From: Branchiostoma belcheri
Taxonomy: Eukaryota > Chordata > Leptocardii > Amphioxiformes > Branchiostomatidae
Assembly (NCBI RefSeq): GCF_001625305.1
Contig: NW_017802580.1
Span: forward strand, 769,327 to 833,326
DNA length: 64,000 nucleotides
Reading direction: 5' to 3'
Every line of letters begins with the position of its first letter. The stretch's first letter is position 1. Below are positions 30,101-36,283 of the stretch, one piece after another. The position numbers and the translations under genes are program-made. Below the pieces are notes generated by a model. That model worked only from the letters and a program-made list of their open reading frames with translations. It searched no databases and was not told the DNA's origin.

Positions 30101-31712
30101 GAAATCAAACCCAACAATAACTACGTACATACAAATGTATATATAAAGTAGCATTAGCATCACTTATTATCATTCTACTGTTTACTGTTGTTATCATGTT
30201 CTTGCAATTAGCCCTCGGGCATGAATTTGCAATAAACTTTCATTAATAGTTACATGCAAATACGTTGAGAAAATCAAAACACGCAGGATGAAACTGGCGC
30301 CCACTGTATTCGACATCCTGATATAATAGTATCAAAGCCACAGGTCAAGCAAAGTAAAACAAGTAATTTCTCAATAATCAGCTTGTTAGTGTGTTTGTCT
30401 CCTACCATTTTCGCCGAAAAATGTTTATGTTGACTTGAAGTGTATGAGTATTGCGTAAGCCAGAGTTTCCGGATGTATCAATTGTGGTTCAGCATGGGGG
30501 AAAATGATATTAATATCACTTTACAAACATGCGGCGCGCAACTCGTACAAGCGAAATTATGTAAAAAGTCGGCTAGTTATGTATTCATTGCTGCATGATG
30601 TATTGGAAAACAGCACTTCCTTCTGGAGGTTAGTACTCCTTTAAACCTCACTCAACCCTCAGACAAAAACTGGTACACCCAAAAAGACCGATCTCAAAAA
30701 GGTACAAAGGCTAATGTCATTTACAGACTCAGATGTGGGTGGCCCAATTGCAACAACTACATTGGACAGACCAGTCGGTCGCTGAAAGTAAAGTACAGGG
30801 GACACTACAGACCTAGCGCTAACGGCTAGTCCTCGGCCATTTTCCACCATCTACATACAGCACAGCCAGGAACACTCTTTCTTGAGTCCACGGATATCTT
30901 AGACCGCGGAATCCGCTGGTGGGAACAAGGCGTTAGAGAGGTAATATATGAAAGAATGTACAACCCCAAACGAAACAAGGAGCGGGGGTAGAACTCTCAG
31001 GTACTTTTGACTTGGCGCTCCAAGCCCTAAGGACAGACAACACTTAAGCGCACGTTCTAAACAACAGGAGCTTTTCCATGATCCATGTCTTGACTTGTCT
31101 AAATTTTGTTTCCTTTTGGACCTCCAAAAAGTTGTCTTTACTTATCTGCATATCAAATCTTATAGACCTGCATTTCTGCACAAGTACTCTAGTGTCATTG
31201 ACGAAGGTAGTGACGAAGATGAAAACACACCAATATTTCAAACTCCTAAAAAAAGTGAATTAGAAAGTTCTCTTGGACGTGCACAAGCTTATCAATAATA
31301 ATAAATAACTATGCCAAAAGTAAGTTATTTAGAATAGCTTGTGAATTTCTTCCGTTACTCCTTGTAAAGTTTCCTGTTAACGTTTACTTCTGTGGGTTTT
31401 GTTTATTTTACGGTTTCTCATCTATGGAAACAGTGCGCCCTGACAGAAAAATTTGTCTACACTCACAGCTATCAGCCGTCCCCACACGGTCATGCCGACC
31501 CCCTCCGGGAACAACAGCCGAACCCCCGGCTCGATCGTCAGGGTCGCCGCCTCACCGACGATGATTTCATCGGTGACGCTGTACGGACTTCCCGACAGGC
31601 TGATCGTGTGGTCCCAGTTGTATGATCCACCTATGTCGTCAGAAACTACACCGGACAAAAATCCAAGTAACAGCAGAGAGACCAGAAAAACGCGCCGCCA
31701 CAGAGGCCCCAT
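115..31712 (-). CDS. bark-like: Giant Bark beetle (Anakonda)-like multidomain extracellular protein, 3' end outside window
   Basis: A chain of 34 coding exons can be traced on the minus strand from an ATG at 31712 to 115, where the last visible exon ends at a GTAAGT donor; the 3' end lies outside. All 33 junctions have GT/AG sites and matching phase, giving about 3,900 residues. Domain order: signal peptide, SRCR, three beta-helix/NWWG modules with two more SRCR and two CUB-like domains, C-type lectin, EGF, PSI, GD-rich repeats, beta-rich region, Cys-rich tract, VWD, EGF run. The first part matches the family of Drosophila Bark beetle, a septate/tricellular junction protein, so an extracellular adhesion role is expected. 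I infer that the VWD/EGF part belongs to the same gene from the unbroken phase; transcript evidence is absent. Two genes read as one is the main alternative. Confidence 0.8.
1548..3656 (-). CDS. bark-like: Exons 25-30 of bark-like gene: EGF plus von Willebrand factor D domain
   Basis: Exons: 25 (3513-3656), 26 (3082-3277), 27 (2770-2912), 28 (2463-2657), 29 (1838-1995), 30 (1548-1662). Exon 25 gives an EGF ([22 protein letters not shown]) and then [11 protein letters not shown], the canonical VWD start. Exon 26 has [14 protein letters not shown] and ASLIGGVAV. Exon 28 has [19 protein letters not shown], the VWD GLCG segment. Exons 29-30 carry the trailing W-rich region and AEEMC. The GIGEFWDC form is closer to MUC4/SUSD2-type VWD domains than to von Willebrand factor itself, as far as I can judge by eye. 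It suggests an extracellular, possibly self-associating protein. Confidence 0.8.
3905..5176 (-). CDS. bark-like: Exons 21-24 of bark-like gene: cysteine-rich CPDG repeats
   Basis: Exons 21 (5032-5176), 22 (4694-4840), 23 (4298-4425) and 24 (3905-4053) each encode a short Cys-dense unit: CLCPGGATG and [21 protein letters not shown] and [19 protein letters not shown] and [20 protein letters not shown] and [12 protein letters not shown]. The repeat C-x-C-P-(D/G)-G looks like a tandem disulfide module, one unit per exon, which fits growth by exon duplication. Splice sites are strong and phases match. I do not know a family name for this repeat. Confidence 0.7.
4926..4957. repeat. (ATAAT)n microsatellite
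   Basis: About six pentanucleotide units in the intron between exons 21 and 22 of the bark-like gene. Confidence 0.9.
5409..8066 (-). CDS. bark-like: Exons 15-20 of bark-like gene: beta-rich region without recognised domain
   Basis: Exons: 15 (about 7905-8066), 16 (7209-7390), 17 (6782-6911), 18 (6156-6272), 19 (5804-5954), 20 (5409-5649). Phases agree throughout. Exon 15 contains a basic RRRRRE stretch that could be a furin-type cleavage site. The remainder alternates hydrophobic and polar residues ([32 protein letters not shown]), suggesting a large all-beta region. The exon 15 donor (GTATGG) was chosen because it is the phase-0 site that joins exon 16; it is uncertain. I do not recognise the fold. 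Confidence 0.6.
6354..6434. repeat. 40-bp tandem duplication
   Basis: Two nearly identical 40-bp units containing ATGATAATGAACATTTTATT, inside an intron of the bark-like gene. Confidence 0.85.
7427..7494. repeat. Compound (CT)n(CA)n microsatellite
   Basis: A CT run switching to a CA run, with one CG interruption, in the intron between exons 15 and 16. Confidence 0.95.
8193..10106 (-). CDS. bark-like: Exons 10-14 of bark-like gene: Cys-rich linker and GD-rich repeat region
   Basis: Exon 10 (10005-10106) encodes a Cys-rich piece ([21 protein letters not shown]), perhaps the rest of the PSI region. Exons 11 (9612-9894), 12 (8994-9191), 13 (8540-8756) and 14 (8193-8367) follow in matching phase. 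Exons 11, 13 and 14 share a repeated pattern: a (NEG) turn, then [16 protein letters not shown] or [16 protein letters not shown] or [17 protein letters not shown]. This suggests three copies of a beta-rich module of about 70 residues that I cannot name. The exon 14 donor is ambiguous: GTCAGT at 8192 gives the better protein match to the repeat, GTGAGA at 8180 is also in phase. Confidence 0.65.
9360..9590. repeat. Palindromic remnant of Penelope-like element termini
   Basis: Two arms of about 105 bp in inverted orientation. Each carries the same landmarks as the terminal arms of the element at 19708-24724: an ATCCA-x-TTGCTT-type end, GTAGCATCCAC, TCGTCAGT and TTATAAACCTGCATTTC. The interior of the element is missing. 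It sits in the intron between exons 11 and 12. Confidence 0.7.
10254..10460 (-). CDS. bark-like: Exon 9 of bark-like gene: PSI domain
   Basis: The exon completes an EGF (GRACTVSYC) and continues with [19 protein letters not shown] and further cysteines ([16 protein letters not shown]). The CGWC core is diagnostic of a PSI (plexin-semaphorin-integrin) domain, a short disulfide-rich linker found beside EGF and beta-propeller domains. Acceptor at 10461-10462, donor GTAGTT, phase 0 at both ends. It lies beside the dinucleotide arrays and the assembly gap. Confidence 0.75.
10569..10692. repeat. CT/AT dinucleotide array at gap edge
   Basis: Alternating CT-rich and AT-rich runs up to the gap. The far side (11404-11527) is AG-rich, so the two sides look like an inverted pair. 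Confidence 0.9.
10693..11403. other. Assembly gap (711 N)
   Basis: A run of N flanked on the left by CT and AT dinucleotides and on the right by AG dinucleotides. The gap lies in the intron between exons 8 and 9 of the bark-like gene and is most simply a failed assembly of simple repeats. Confidence 0.99.
11404..11527. repeat. AG dinucleotide array at gap edge
   Basis: An AG run, then a segment with ATATAGATAGAAACCAATAT, then AG/GACAGA repeats. Partly complementary to the array left of the gap. Confidence 0.9.
11738..11916 (-). CDS. bark-like: Exon 8 of bark-like gene: EGF-like domains
   Basis: The exon encodes one complete EGF-like domain ([23 protein letters not shown]) and most of a second ([22 protein letters not shown]). 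The second is completed by GRAC at the start of exon 9. It begins with two bases completing a codon from exon 7 and ends in phase 0 at the donor GTTCGA, a poor match but the only one that fits. The following intron contains the 711-bp assembly gap, so an unseen phase-0 exon there cannot be excluded. Confidence 0.75.
12129..12177. repeat. (AC)n microsatellite
   Basis: About 24 AC units in the intron between exons 7 and 8 of the bark-like gene. Confidence 0.95.
12307..13036 (-). CDS. bark-like: Exons 5-7 of bark-like gene: C-type lectin-like domain
   Basis: Exon 5 (12936-13036) starts [18 protein letters not shown], the usual opening of a C-type lectin fold, and ends with VQSCK. Exon 6 (12639-12764) carries [19 protein letters not shown] and WMDNEMQ. 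Exon 7 (12307-12418) has CKVYLRDSQ and closes with [15 protein letters not shown], matching the last two conserved cysteines. I see no EPN or QPD calcium/sugar triplet and no WND, so carbohydrate binding is doubtful. A C-type lectin domain after the last beta-helix module is expected for Bark proteins. The exon 5 donor (GTGCGA) is weak but the phase fits. Confidence 0.82.
13367..19594 (-). CDS. bark-like: Exon 4 of bark-like gene: three beta-helix modules with SRCR 2-3 and CUB-like domains
   Basis: This single exon of 6,228 bp is open throughout (2,076 codons). It closes SRCR 1, then runs through long stretches of short repeats such as [13 protein letters not shown] and [10 protein letters not shown], typical of right-handed parallel beta-helices. 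Three modules end in NWWG motifs at about 18268-18285, 15660-15680 and 13470-13490, each followed by an acidic I..I.D segment and a P-rich turn. SRCR 2 spans about 17590-17893 and SRCR 3 about 14958-15281 ([25 protein letters not shown]). CUB-like stretches lie near 16900-17220 and 14230-14540. The triple modular layout is the signature of Bark/Anakonda proteins. Acceptor is at 19595-19596 and donor GTAGGC at 13366. The absence of introns is striking in a gene whose other exons average about 160 bp. Confidence 0.9.
20355..21778 (+). pseudogene. Penelope-type reverse transcriptase, frameshifted
   Basis: Reverse transcriptase motifs appear in order: [55 protein letters not shown] and [15 protein letters not shown]. 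These are typical of Penelope-like RTs, which resemble telomerase in the fingers and palm. The reading frame changes near 20945, 21245 and 21630 and stops at about 21778, so this copy cannot make a full protein. The catalytic aspartates are still visible. The sequence continues after the inserted non-LTR DNA at about 24016. Confidence 0.85.
21876..22860 (-). mobile_element. 5'-truncated non-LTR retrotransposon fragment A
   Basis: Minus-strand coding remnants include [29 protein letters not shown] and [19 protein letters not shown], from the C-terminal part of a CR1/Jockey-like reverse transcriptase. A short ATTC-like tail occurs at 21876-21895, as expected for the 3' end. The same family appears on the plus strand at 26425-26945. 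The frame is broken. Confidence 0.7.
22861..24015 (-). mobile_element. 5'-truncated non-LTR retrotransposon fragment B
   Basis: Reading on the minus strand from about 24015, motifs are [13 protein letters not shown], then DQYADDSTV (the palm YADD), [26 protein letters not shown] and [14 protein letters not shown]. The reading frame from 23917 to 23084 is open over 277 residues. This is the C-terminal half of a CR1-like reverse transcriptase. A frame change separates the GVPQG and YADD parts. A 13-bp duplication, AGTCCGAGAGTGAC, occurs near its left-hand (5') end at 24001. Confidence 0.8.
24096..24380 (+). CDS. GIY-YIG endonuclease part of Penelope-like element
   Basis: The open frame contains [20 protein letters not shown], then [12 protein letters not shown] and ending [10 protein letters not shown] and [12 protein letters not shown]. 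The first block is the GIY-YIG core in the Penelope variant (Y..C....C...YIGET), and R and H/E residues follow as expected. It is the C-terminal endonuclease domain of the element whose RT lies at 20355-21778, separated from it by an insertion. The protein would not be made alone, so treat it as a remnant with an intact domain. Confidence 0.8.
   Translation: MHPKDRPHKDTKANVIYRLKCEEPNCNSTYIGETSRPLKVRNKEHCRPSANDCSSAIFHHLQHNQGHSFKLESTDILDRETPWWERGVKEAIYV
25150..25652 (-). CDS. bark-like: Exons 2 and 3 of bark-like gene: SRCR domain 1
   Basis: Exon 2 (25452-25652) follows a pyrimidine-rich acceptor and starts with [10 protein letters not shown]. It continues into [15 protein letters not shown] and DGEWGSLC, the start of a scavenger receptor cysteine-rich domain. 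It ends in phase 0 at GTAAGT. Exon 3 (25150-25309) begins [11 protein letters not shown], the SRCR core, with the cysteines of CELQCQGNE and CIHRDLNL, and ends in phase 1. The end of this SRCR (GDLGVVCEG) is encoded at the start of exon 4. A decayed non-LTR fragment abuts the exon 2 acceptor on the intron side. Confidence 0.85.
25680..26320 (-). mobile_element. Decayed non-LTR retrotransposon C-terminus next to exon 2
   Basis: Minus-strand coding remnant with [50 protein letters not shown] and, in another frame, [20 protein letters not shown], the typical RT tail. It ends about 30 bp from the acceptor of exon 2 of the bark-like gene. Confidence 0.7.
26425..26945 (+). mobile_element. Non-LTR retrotransposon C-terminal fragment
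   Basis: Open frame with [54 protein letters not shown] and [14 protein letters not shown], the C-terminal part of a CR1/Jockey-like RT. Same family as fragment A at 21876-22860. No polymerase core remains. Confidence 0.75.
27120..27345. repeat. Unclassified interspersed repeat, copy 1
   Basis: Shares blocks in the same order with 33115-33480: GGTTGGCTGAG, CTCATGTTTTCA, TTGACTTTGGAGCATTTCC and AGGAAGAAAATTCCA. Diverged, no coding signal, family unknown. Lies in intron 1 of the bark-like gene. Confidence 0.45.
28918..30640. mobile_element. TIR element with TTAA target duplication, inserted in the second Penelope-like element
   Basis: Perfect 21-bp terminal inverted repeats at 28918-28938 (starts AGGAGTACTAACCTCC) and 30620-30640. 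TTAA flanks both sides (28914-28917 and 30641-30644), and joining the flanks restores the Penelope sequence. TTAA is the piggyBac-type target. No transposase is seen, so it is non-autonomous. About 925 bp of its 1,723 bp is a later non-LTR insertion. Confidence 0.8.
29315..30240 (+). mobile_element. Non-LTR retrotransposon C-terminus nested in the TTAA element
   Basis: Coding remnant from [16 protein letters not shown] and [18 protein letters not shown] to a terminal Cys/His knuckle ([19 protein letters not shown]), with one frame break near 29845. The 3' end is AATAAACTTTCATT. This is the RT tail of a clade with a C-terminal zinc knuckle. Confidence 0.75.
31467..31712 (-). CDS. bark-like: Exon 1 of bark-like gene: signal peptide and start of first beta-helix
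   Basis: The ATG at 31712 sits in a textbook vertebrate-type context, GCCACCATGG. The next 25 or so residues are MGPLWRR followed by a Leu/Val-rich core, a clear signal peptide, with cleavage likely near GVVS/DD. The rest holds the family lead-in strand motif with SPYSV and LTIEPGVRL, as seen before each SRCR domain of Bark proteins. The exon has 82 codons and ends in phase 0 at donor GTGAGT, which joins in frame to exon 2 across a 5.8-kb intron. An in-frame upstream TTG extension of seven codons exists but is not a credible start. Confidence 0.85.
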
Positions 31713-32429
31713 GGTGGCGACTGACTGAGTCAACCTGCGCAGGACTTAGCTATATCTCGTGCGTGTGCTTGCATAATGAAATACTCACCTGGCATATCTT
31801 CTTGCATACACAACAAAAAAAGGCTCTCCGGTATGTTGCAAAGCTCCGATAGTGATCGGTCCGTGAAGTGTAGCGGTCGATGACACTGTTGTTGAAACCA
31901 ACCCACTCTGAAGCCCCGTCACACATGGCCGATGGCCTCTCGAACACTGCCCGGTCACTCCCAACCTTGCCACGGCTTACACTTACTCCACATTATAATT
32001 CAAAAGGTTAGGGTGTGCACTAATGATCGCCGTTGACAAGAGAATGATGACCATAATAGTAGATTTGACCGGGCCATTATCATATAAATGGCCCCTCAAC
32101 TTTGGCAAACGTTTGGATTTGTCAAATGAAAAAAATTGGCCAAGTTTCACCTCTTGTATGACGCAAGTAAAGTAAATTGTACGGAAAAGAAATCTTGAAT
32201 CCCGGGTAGAAAGTCTTATGTGTATGGGCGAGGTCGTCAGATGTAAAATTGCGCTATGTAGTAAAGAAACATGTTTAGGCTTAGATTGTGACGGAATTTC
32301 AGCTGGTGTATAAATGCGCCGTATTACGCAACTTACTGCAGTTCAATTGACCTTCGCAGAGGGCGCTTTCAAAGTATACATTACAGGCCCATACGCCGAC
32401 AGAATTTATTTTGTAGGTTACACCTTACA

Positions 32430-32545
32430 CTCAAACATATTAGCTTTTCGTATTCGTAAAAAGATTCCTTGCCATATTTTTTGGAAGGGACACATGCCAT
32501 AGGAAGCAAATGTGACGCCATAAATGCACCATGGTGGCCACTGAC
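32430..32545 (-). pseudogene. Diverged copy of bark-like exon 1 and 5' flank
   Basis: The reverse strand at 32533 has GCCACCATGGTG, followed by codons reading MVHLWRHICFLWHV, against [12 protein letters not shown] in the true exon 1. The upstream side also matches (CCACTGAC with TGCGTGT/TTTGCATAA, ACAACAAAAA) in the same order as at 31712-31820. The frame stops after 34 codons and the hydrophobic core is lost. It looks like an old tandem duplication remnant. Confidence 0.4.
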
Positions 32546-34165
32546 TTGGTGGTCATACTGCACTGGACCTGCATGTGTGTTTGCATAACTTATATACATT
32601 CATCGTGTGTACAACAAAAACAGCTTTTTGTTATTGCATTCCTTGTTCCGTGAGGCGTAGCTAGCTGTTCACCTTTGTTAGAGCCGGTCCACAGTGCACA
32701 ATAACTCAACGTTATGCGTCATTCGTAAATTCAAAAGCCGGAAAATGGCGGTGTACACAATCCTATCAGTTTTAAAGCCCAGTTCATGGGGAATTCTTAC
32801 GACAAACAATAGTTCAGTATTTAATATTGCAAGTTATTGTCTGTTTCCTCTGTTTATAGATCTATATGACAGTTTACTAGAAAAAGTGGTACGGTAGGGG
32901 CTTCTGCATTGTCAACCTGTTTTTTTTTGCCTATCTTCTAGCCCTATACTTAGCCGCTCTGTTACTTGTTAATACAGGCAGGCATTTGATCGACCACGCT
33001 GCTTTTATATTATTACATTCCTCACCTGCCGTGTCATTATTTGCACCTGTAAAGGAGGACACGCTTACTGATAAACGTCTAACTGTCTAACTGATAAACG
33101 TCTACTGATAAACGTTCACCCGTGTGGGTTGAGGTTGGCTGAGAGGAAATAGTACCTCGTCATGTGGGCCTCTGAAATTCATCTACCATTACATACCGTT
33201 GCAGGTAAGATAGACAAGTGGAACGCCTGACACCCCGGTGCTTGATGACAGTCCTGGCTCATGTTTTCATAACATCCCTACAGCAATGTATCCTCTACGG
33301 TTTGCTGACATTGGAGATTTTCCAACCAGGAAGAAAATTCCACATAAAAGAGTCTCAGCACTTTGTTTTCTTTTGCAAACGACAATATCTGTTAGGGTTG
33401 GTGGTGACGACAAAAATGTAATCTAGTCAATGTGATACACTTTTACTGACTTTGGAACATTTCCAATAAGGCAAAAAAAAACACAGATAATAATATAGGA
33501 ACATTGTACGTATGTTTATCTGTCTAGCTTGCTCGTTTTCACTAAAAGTGCCAAGTCTATGACAACGACAATTTTGTTTTTATGAAAATAGAGATAGAAT
33601 AATTATTGTTGACTACATTGATTTAGCTGTCCCCAAAGATAATCTAAAACCACTGTTCAGTGCTACCACAGTATCTTTGTGATGTGTAATTATAATTTAA
33701 AAACTTAAAAACTCACGCACGCACACACATACAACCAAATTCGATCTTCTTTAATTTATGGCATGTTTCTTTACGTCCTCTCTTGTGTATATGTCCTTAT
33801 TCAATTATGTATGTATGTTTTCTGATCGTTGATTGTCTTTATTAATTGTATTCATCACAATTCTAGGAAAACCATTCAAAAAATATTGTAGGTTTCTGTT
33901 TTCCTCTGCATATTCATTTCCTTAGTTTCTACAAAATGATTGCTTTGCTTTATGTACAGAAATTCTAAACTAGAAAACCAGAAAGTTTTAAGTTAACACA
34001 CTAATAATATAAAAATGTTGCCAACATTATTTTAGGAAAAGTCACTAAGTTTGGTGGTTCTAGCTGGCACCTTTGGCACCCCCCCCCCGTCTAGATAGGG
34101 TTGACATATCATCTGCACTATTTTTCTCTATACACGTCTCCTGTTCAAACTTTTGAAATCAAATT
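32546..34165. other. Intergenic stretch without recognised genes
   Basis: AT-rich, no credible open frame. It contains short direct repeats of TAAACGTCTA near 33070-33110, the second copy of an interspersed repeat (33115-33480) and a C homopolymer at 34080. Confidence 0.6.
33115..33480. repeat. Unclassified interspersed repeat, copy 2
   Basis: Collinear with 27120-27345 (GGTTGGCTGAG, CTCATGTTTTCATAAC, AGGAAGAAAATTCCACATAA). A further partial repeat, GGAACATTTCCAATAAGG, follows at about 33455. Confidence 0.45.
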
Positions 34166-34169
34166 TACT

Positions 34170-34720
34170 GTGTTCCGTTGTATAATCCTGACCTGAAAGT
34201 CCAGCTGCTGTATGCCCTTATTTTCCCAATAGCTACATATGCCTGTGAGACGTGGACATTGAAAAAAACTGATGAACAACTCTTACTGGCATTTGAAATG
34301 AGATGTCTACGGGCTATCCTGAAGGTCTCAAGGAGAGACCATATAAGAAATGAGGAAATACGCGCTATGCTTAAAGTGGAGAGCACAATTATTGACAACA
34401 TCCGTAAAAGAAGACTGAAGTGGTTCGGCCATGTACAGAGGAGACCCCCAGACTCGTTTGTATACCGGGCCTACCATCAGGATTTTAATAATCCCAGACC
34501 CAGAGGAAGACCCCCCAAAAGATGGCGGGACCAAATAGTGTCTGACACTGGATGGCCCCTCAAGGTCGCAGAACAGAAGGCGAAGGAACGTGCTGCCTGG
34601 AGGGAGAAAGTGAAAAGGTGCAAGGGGCCAGTTCTGGCCTAGGCATTTAGGCAGGTTGTATAATCGATGGAGCTCAGCTCAATCAACTACATCACATCAA
34701 TCAATTAATCAATCAATGAA
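34170..34720 (+). mobile_element. Non-LTR retrotransposon 3' end
   Basis: Open frame of about 150 residues with IATYACETWTLKKTDEQLL, MRCLRAILKVSRRDHIRNEE, RRLKWFGHVQRRP and RGRPPKRWRDQI, the conserved C-terminus of many RTE/CR1-like polyproteins. It ends in a stop, then a short 3' UTR and a tail of ATCA-like repeats at 34680-34715, marking the true 3' end. 5' truncated. Confidence 0.85.
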
Positions 34721-35176
34721 CTAAAATGTTACTGCCAAATATATTTCATTACACATTATCCTCCTCGTGAATATGCCATTAGTAACATAATGCTTATAAA
34801 AATACACTGTATGGTACGATCGGTCTTCAAGATGACTGTTAACTGCAGTCTTACAAGTGTGCATATTTGCAATAGTTGGAAAAACCGAGGGAATTCCAGT
34901 CTGCTAGCCCTTGGAACAGAATTATTGAGATGATAAAAATAAATCTTGGCATGTCATCGAAGCAACGAATTATCGAAGCTTGTGTTTAAACAAATACATA
35001 GTCCACGCAATATAGATAAAATCTGTAGCATGCAACCGTTTGCTTAAAAGCATGTGGTTTGTATTTAACACCAGAAGGTCTTGACGAAAAAGACTTATAT
35101 TACACGTTTTTACATATATGTTCATTTTTCTTATACATGTCTGTATATAATGTCTCAGGCGAATTATTTACACTAA

Positions 35177-35538
35177 GGCCACACCAATTTAATTTCTTGG
35201 TTAACGGAATCGCCTCTTCATTTTTTCTGATTTGCAAATAAAAATAAAAATTCAGAATCAACTGCAAAATGCTCATATTTTGCCCTGAACAGTTGAAAAC
35301 AGTCCTTTTCATCCTACTTGTTACAGTTATTCCATCTTTCAATGCAATGGTATCATTAAAAGTTCAAAATTCATTGTTTAAATTTTGAACCAGCCTGGTG
35401 TGGTGACATCATGGCTCCTACCGTACCATTTTGGGCCATAATAGGATACCTAGGCCTGCTTTTATTTTTTTTTTCGCCCGCCCGCTCCATTATTTTTCTG
35501 GAAAAATCCGTTAACCAAGAAATTAAATTGGTGTGGCC
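35177..35538. mobile_element. Harbinger-type MITE, copy 1
   Basis: Terminal inverted repeats of about 32 bp starting GGCCACACCAATTTAATTTC and ending with its complement. TAA flanks both sides (35174-35176, 35539-35541). 362 bp, no coding capacity. Same family as 53912-54218 and 55656-55961. Confidence 0.85.
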
Positions 35539-35799
35539 TAAGTACTTGTTTATATTAAACACATGTTAAACAGGTAAATAAATGTGAAATACTTTACGTA
35601 TTGGTTTGTTTGCCTGCCTGCATACATGTGGTATTGTGGTGTAGGACACACACTACTCATACATTAAACAATAAGGGAAGAAAAAAATTCGAGGTAGATT
35701 TCCCTCTGACTGAGCTACACGAGATAACAAAATGCTTATATTGTTAAATATACATGCTTTACATGATTAAGTTTTACATAGAGATACATTGAGCTTTTT

Positions 35800-35890
35800 A
35801 CATAAAGGGGAGACATTCTATCTTTCCAGGCTGTCTTGGATTTTTTTTATTAATGAGTCCCTTCCGTCTCATGGCTCAAGCTTCAATGCC
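35800..35890 (-). pseudogene. Remnant copy of the 3' end of the NTase-TPR gene
   Basis: This stretch matches 36262-36358, the last codons and stop of the NTase-TPR gene, over about 90 bp: AAGCTTGAGCCAT, GGAACTCATTAAT-like and GAAAATATAGAAT-like blocks in order. Reading frame is lost. It lies immediately downstream of the intact gene, suggesting a decayed tandem paralogue. Confidence 0.6.
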
Positions 35891-36283
35891 AAAGAAAAAT
35901 ATTATTATTATTTTTTATTTAGGACCATGTACATATCTATTTACTTTTTAACTTTGTTAAGTTACAGTATAGATGTAAATAAGCATCTGCACATAATAAG
36001 TGAGGCACATTATTTACACATAACGGAAAACTCTCTAAATGACTCAAAATATTTTGATACATGGTACCCAAATGTGGAATACTCTACATTCTCTAACATT
36101 CTTATAAATGAAACAATAAGGAATGTCAAGGCAAAAAATCCCATGTAGAAGCTTTCATTTCAAACGATCCATGAGCTATACAACATAACTAAGTAGTTAA
36201 AAAATAAACATACATTCATTTGATACTTCAGATCATGGTTGTTATATTTTGTCTGACGTATTTTGGCGTAGAGGGGAAATATT

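Larger units (their letters stand above)
28150..31215 (+). mobile_element. Second Penelope-like element, internally deleted and carrying nested insertions
   Basis: The left end (28150-28440) matches the left arm of the element at 19708. It then jumps directly to the RT YVDD region (about 28435), continues through a decayed RT tail to 28917, and resumes after an insertion at 30641. There a GIY-YIG remnant ([20 protein letters not shown]) and a right arm ending near 31215 (TAGTGTCATTGACGAAGG) follow. Frames are broken throughout. It lies in intron 1 of the bark-like gene. Confidence 0.75.

Noticed and set aside
31785..31973. Upstream coding exon of the bark-like gene
   Set aside because: A donor-like CAG/GTGAGT lies at about 31790, but the intron to the ATG would be under 80 bp and the signal peptide starts at 31712; at most a 5' UTR exon.
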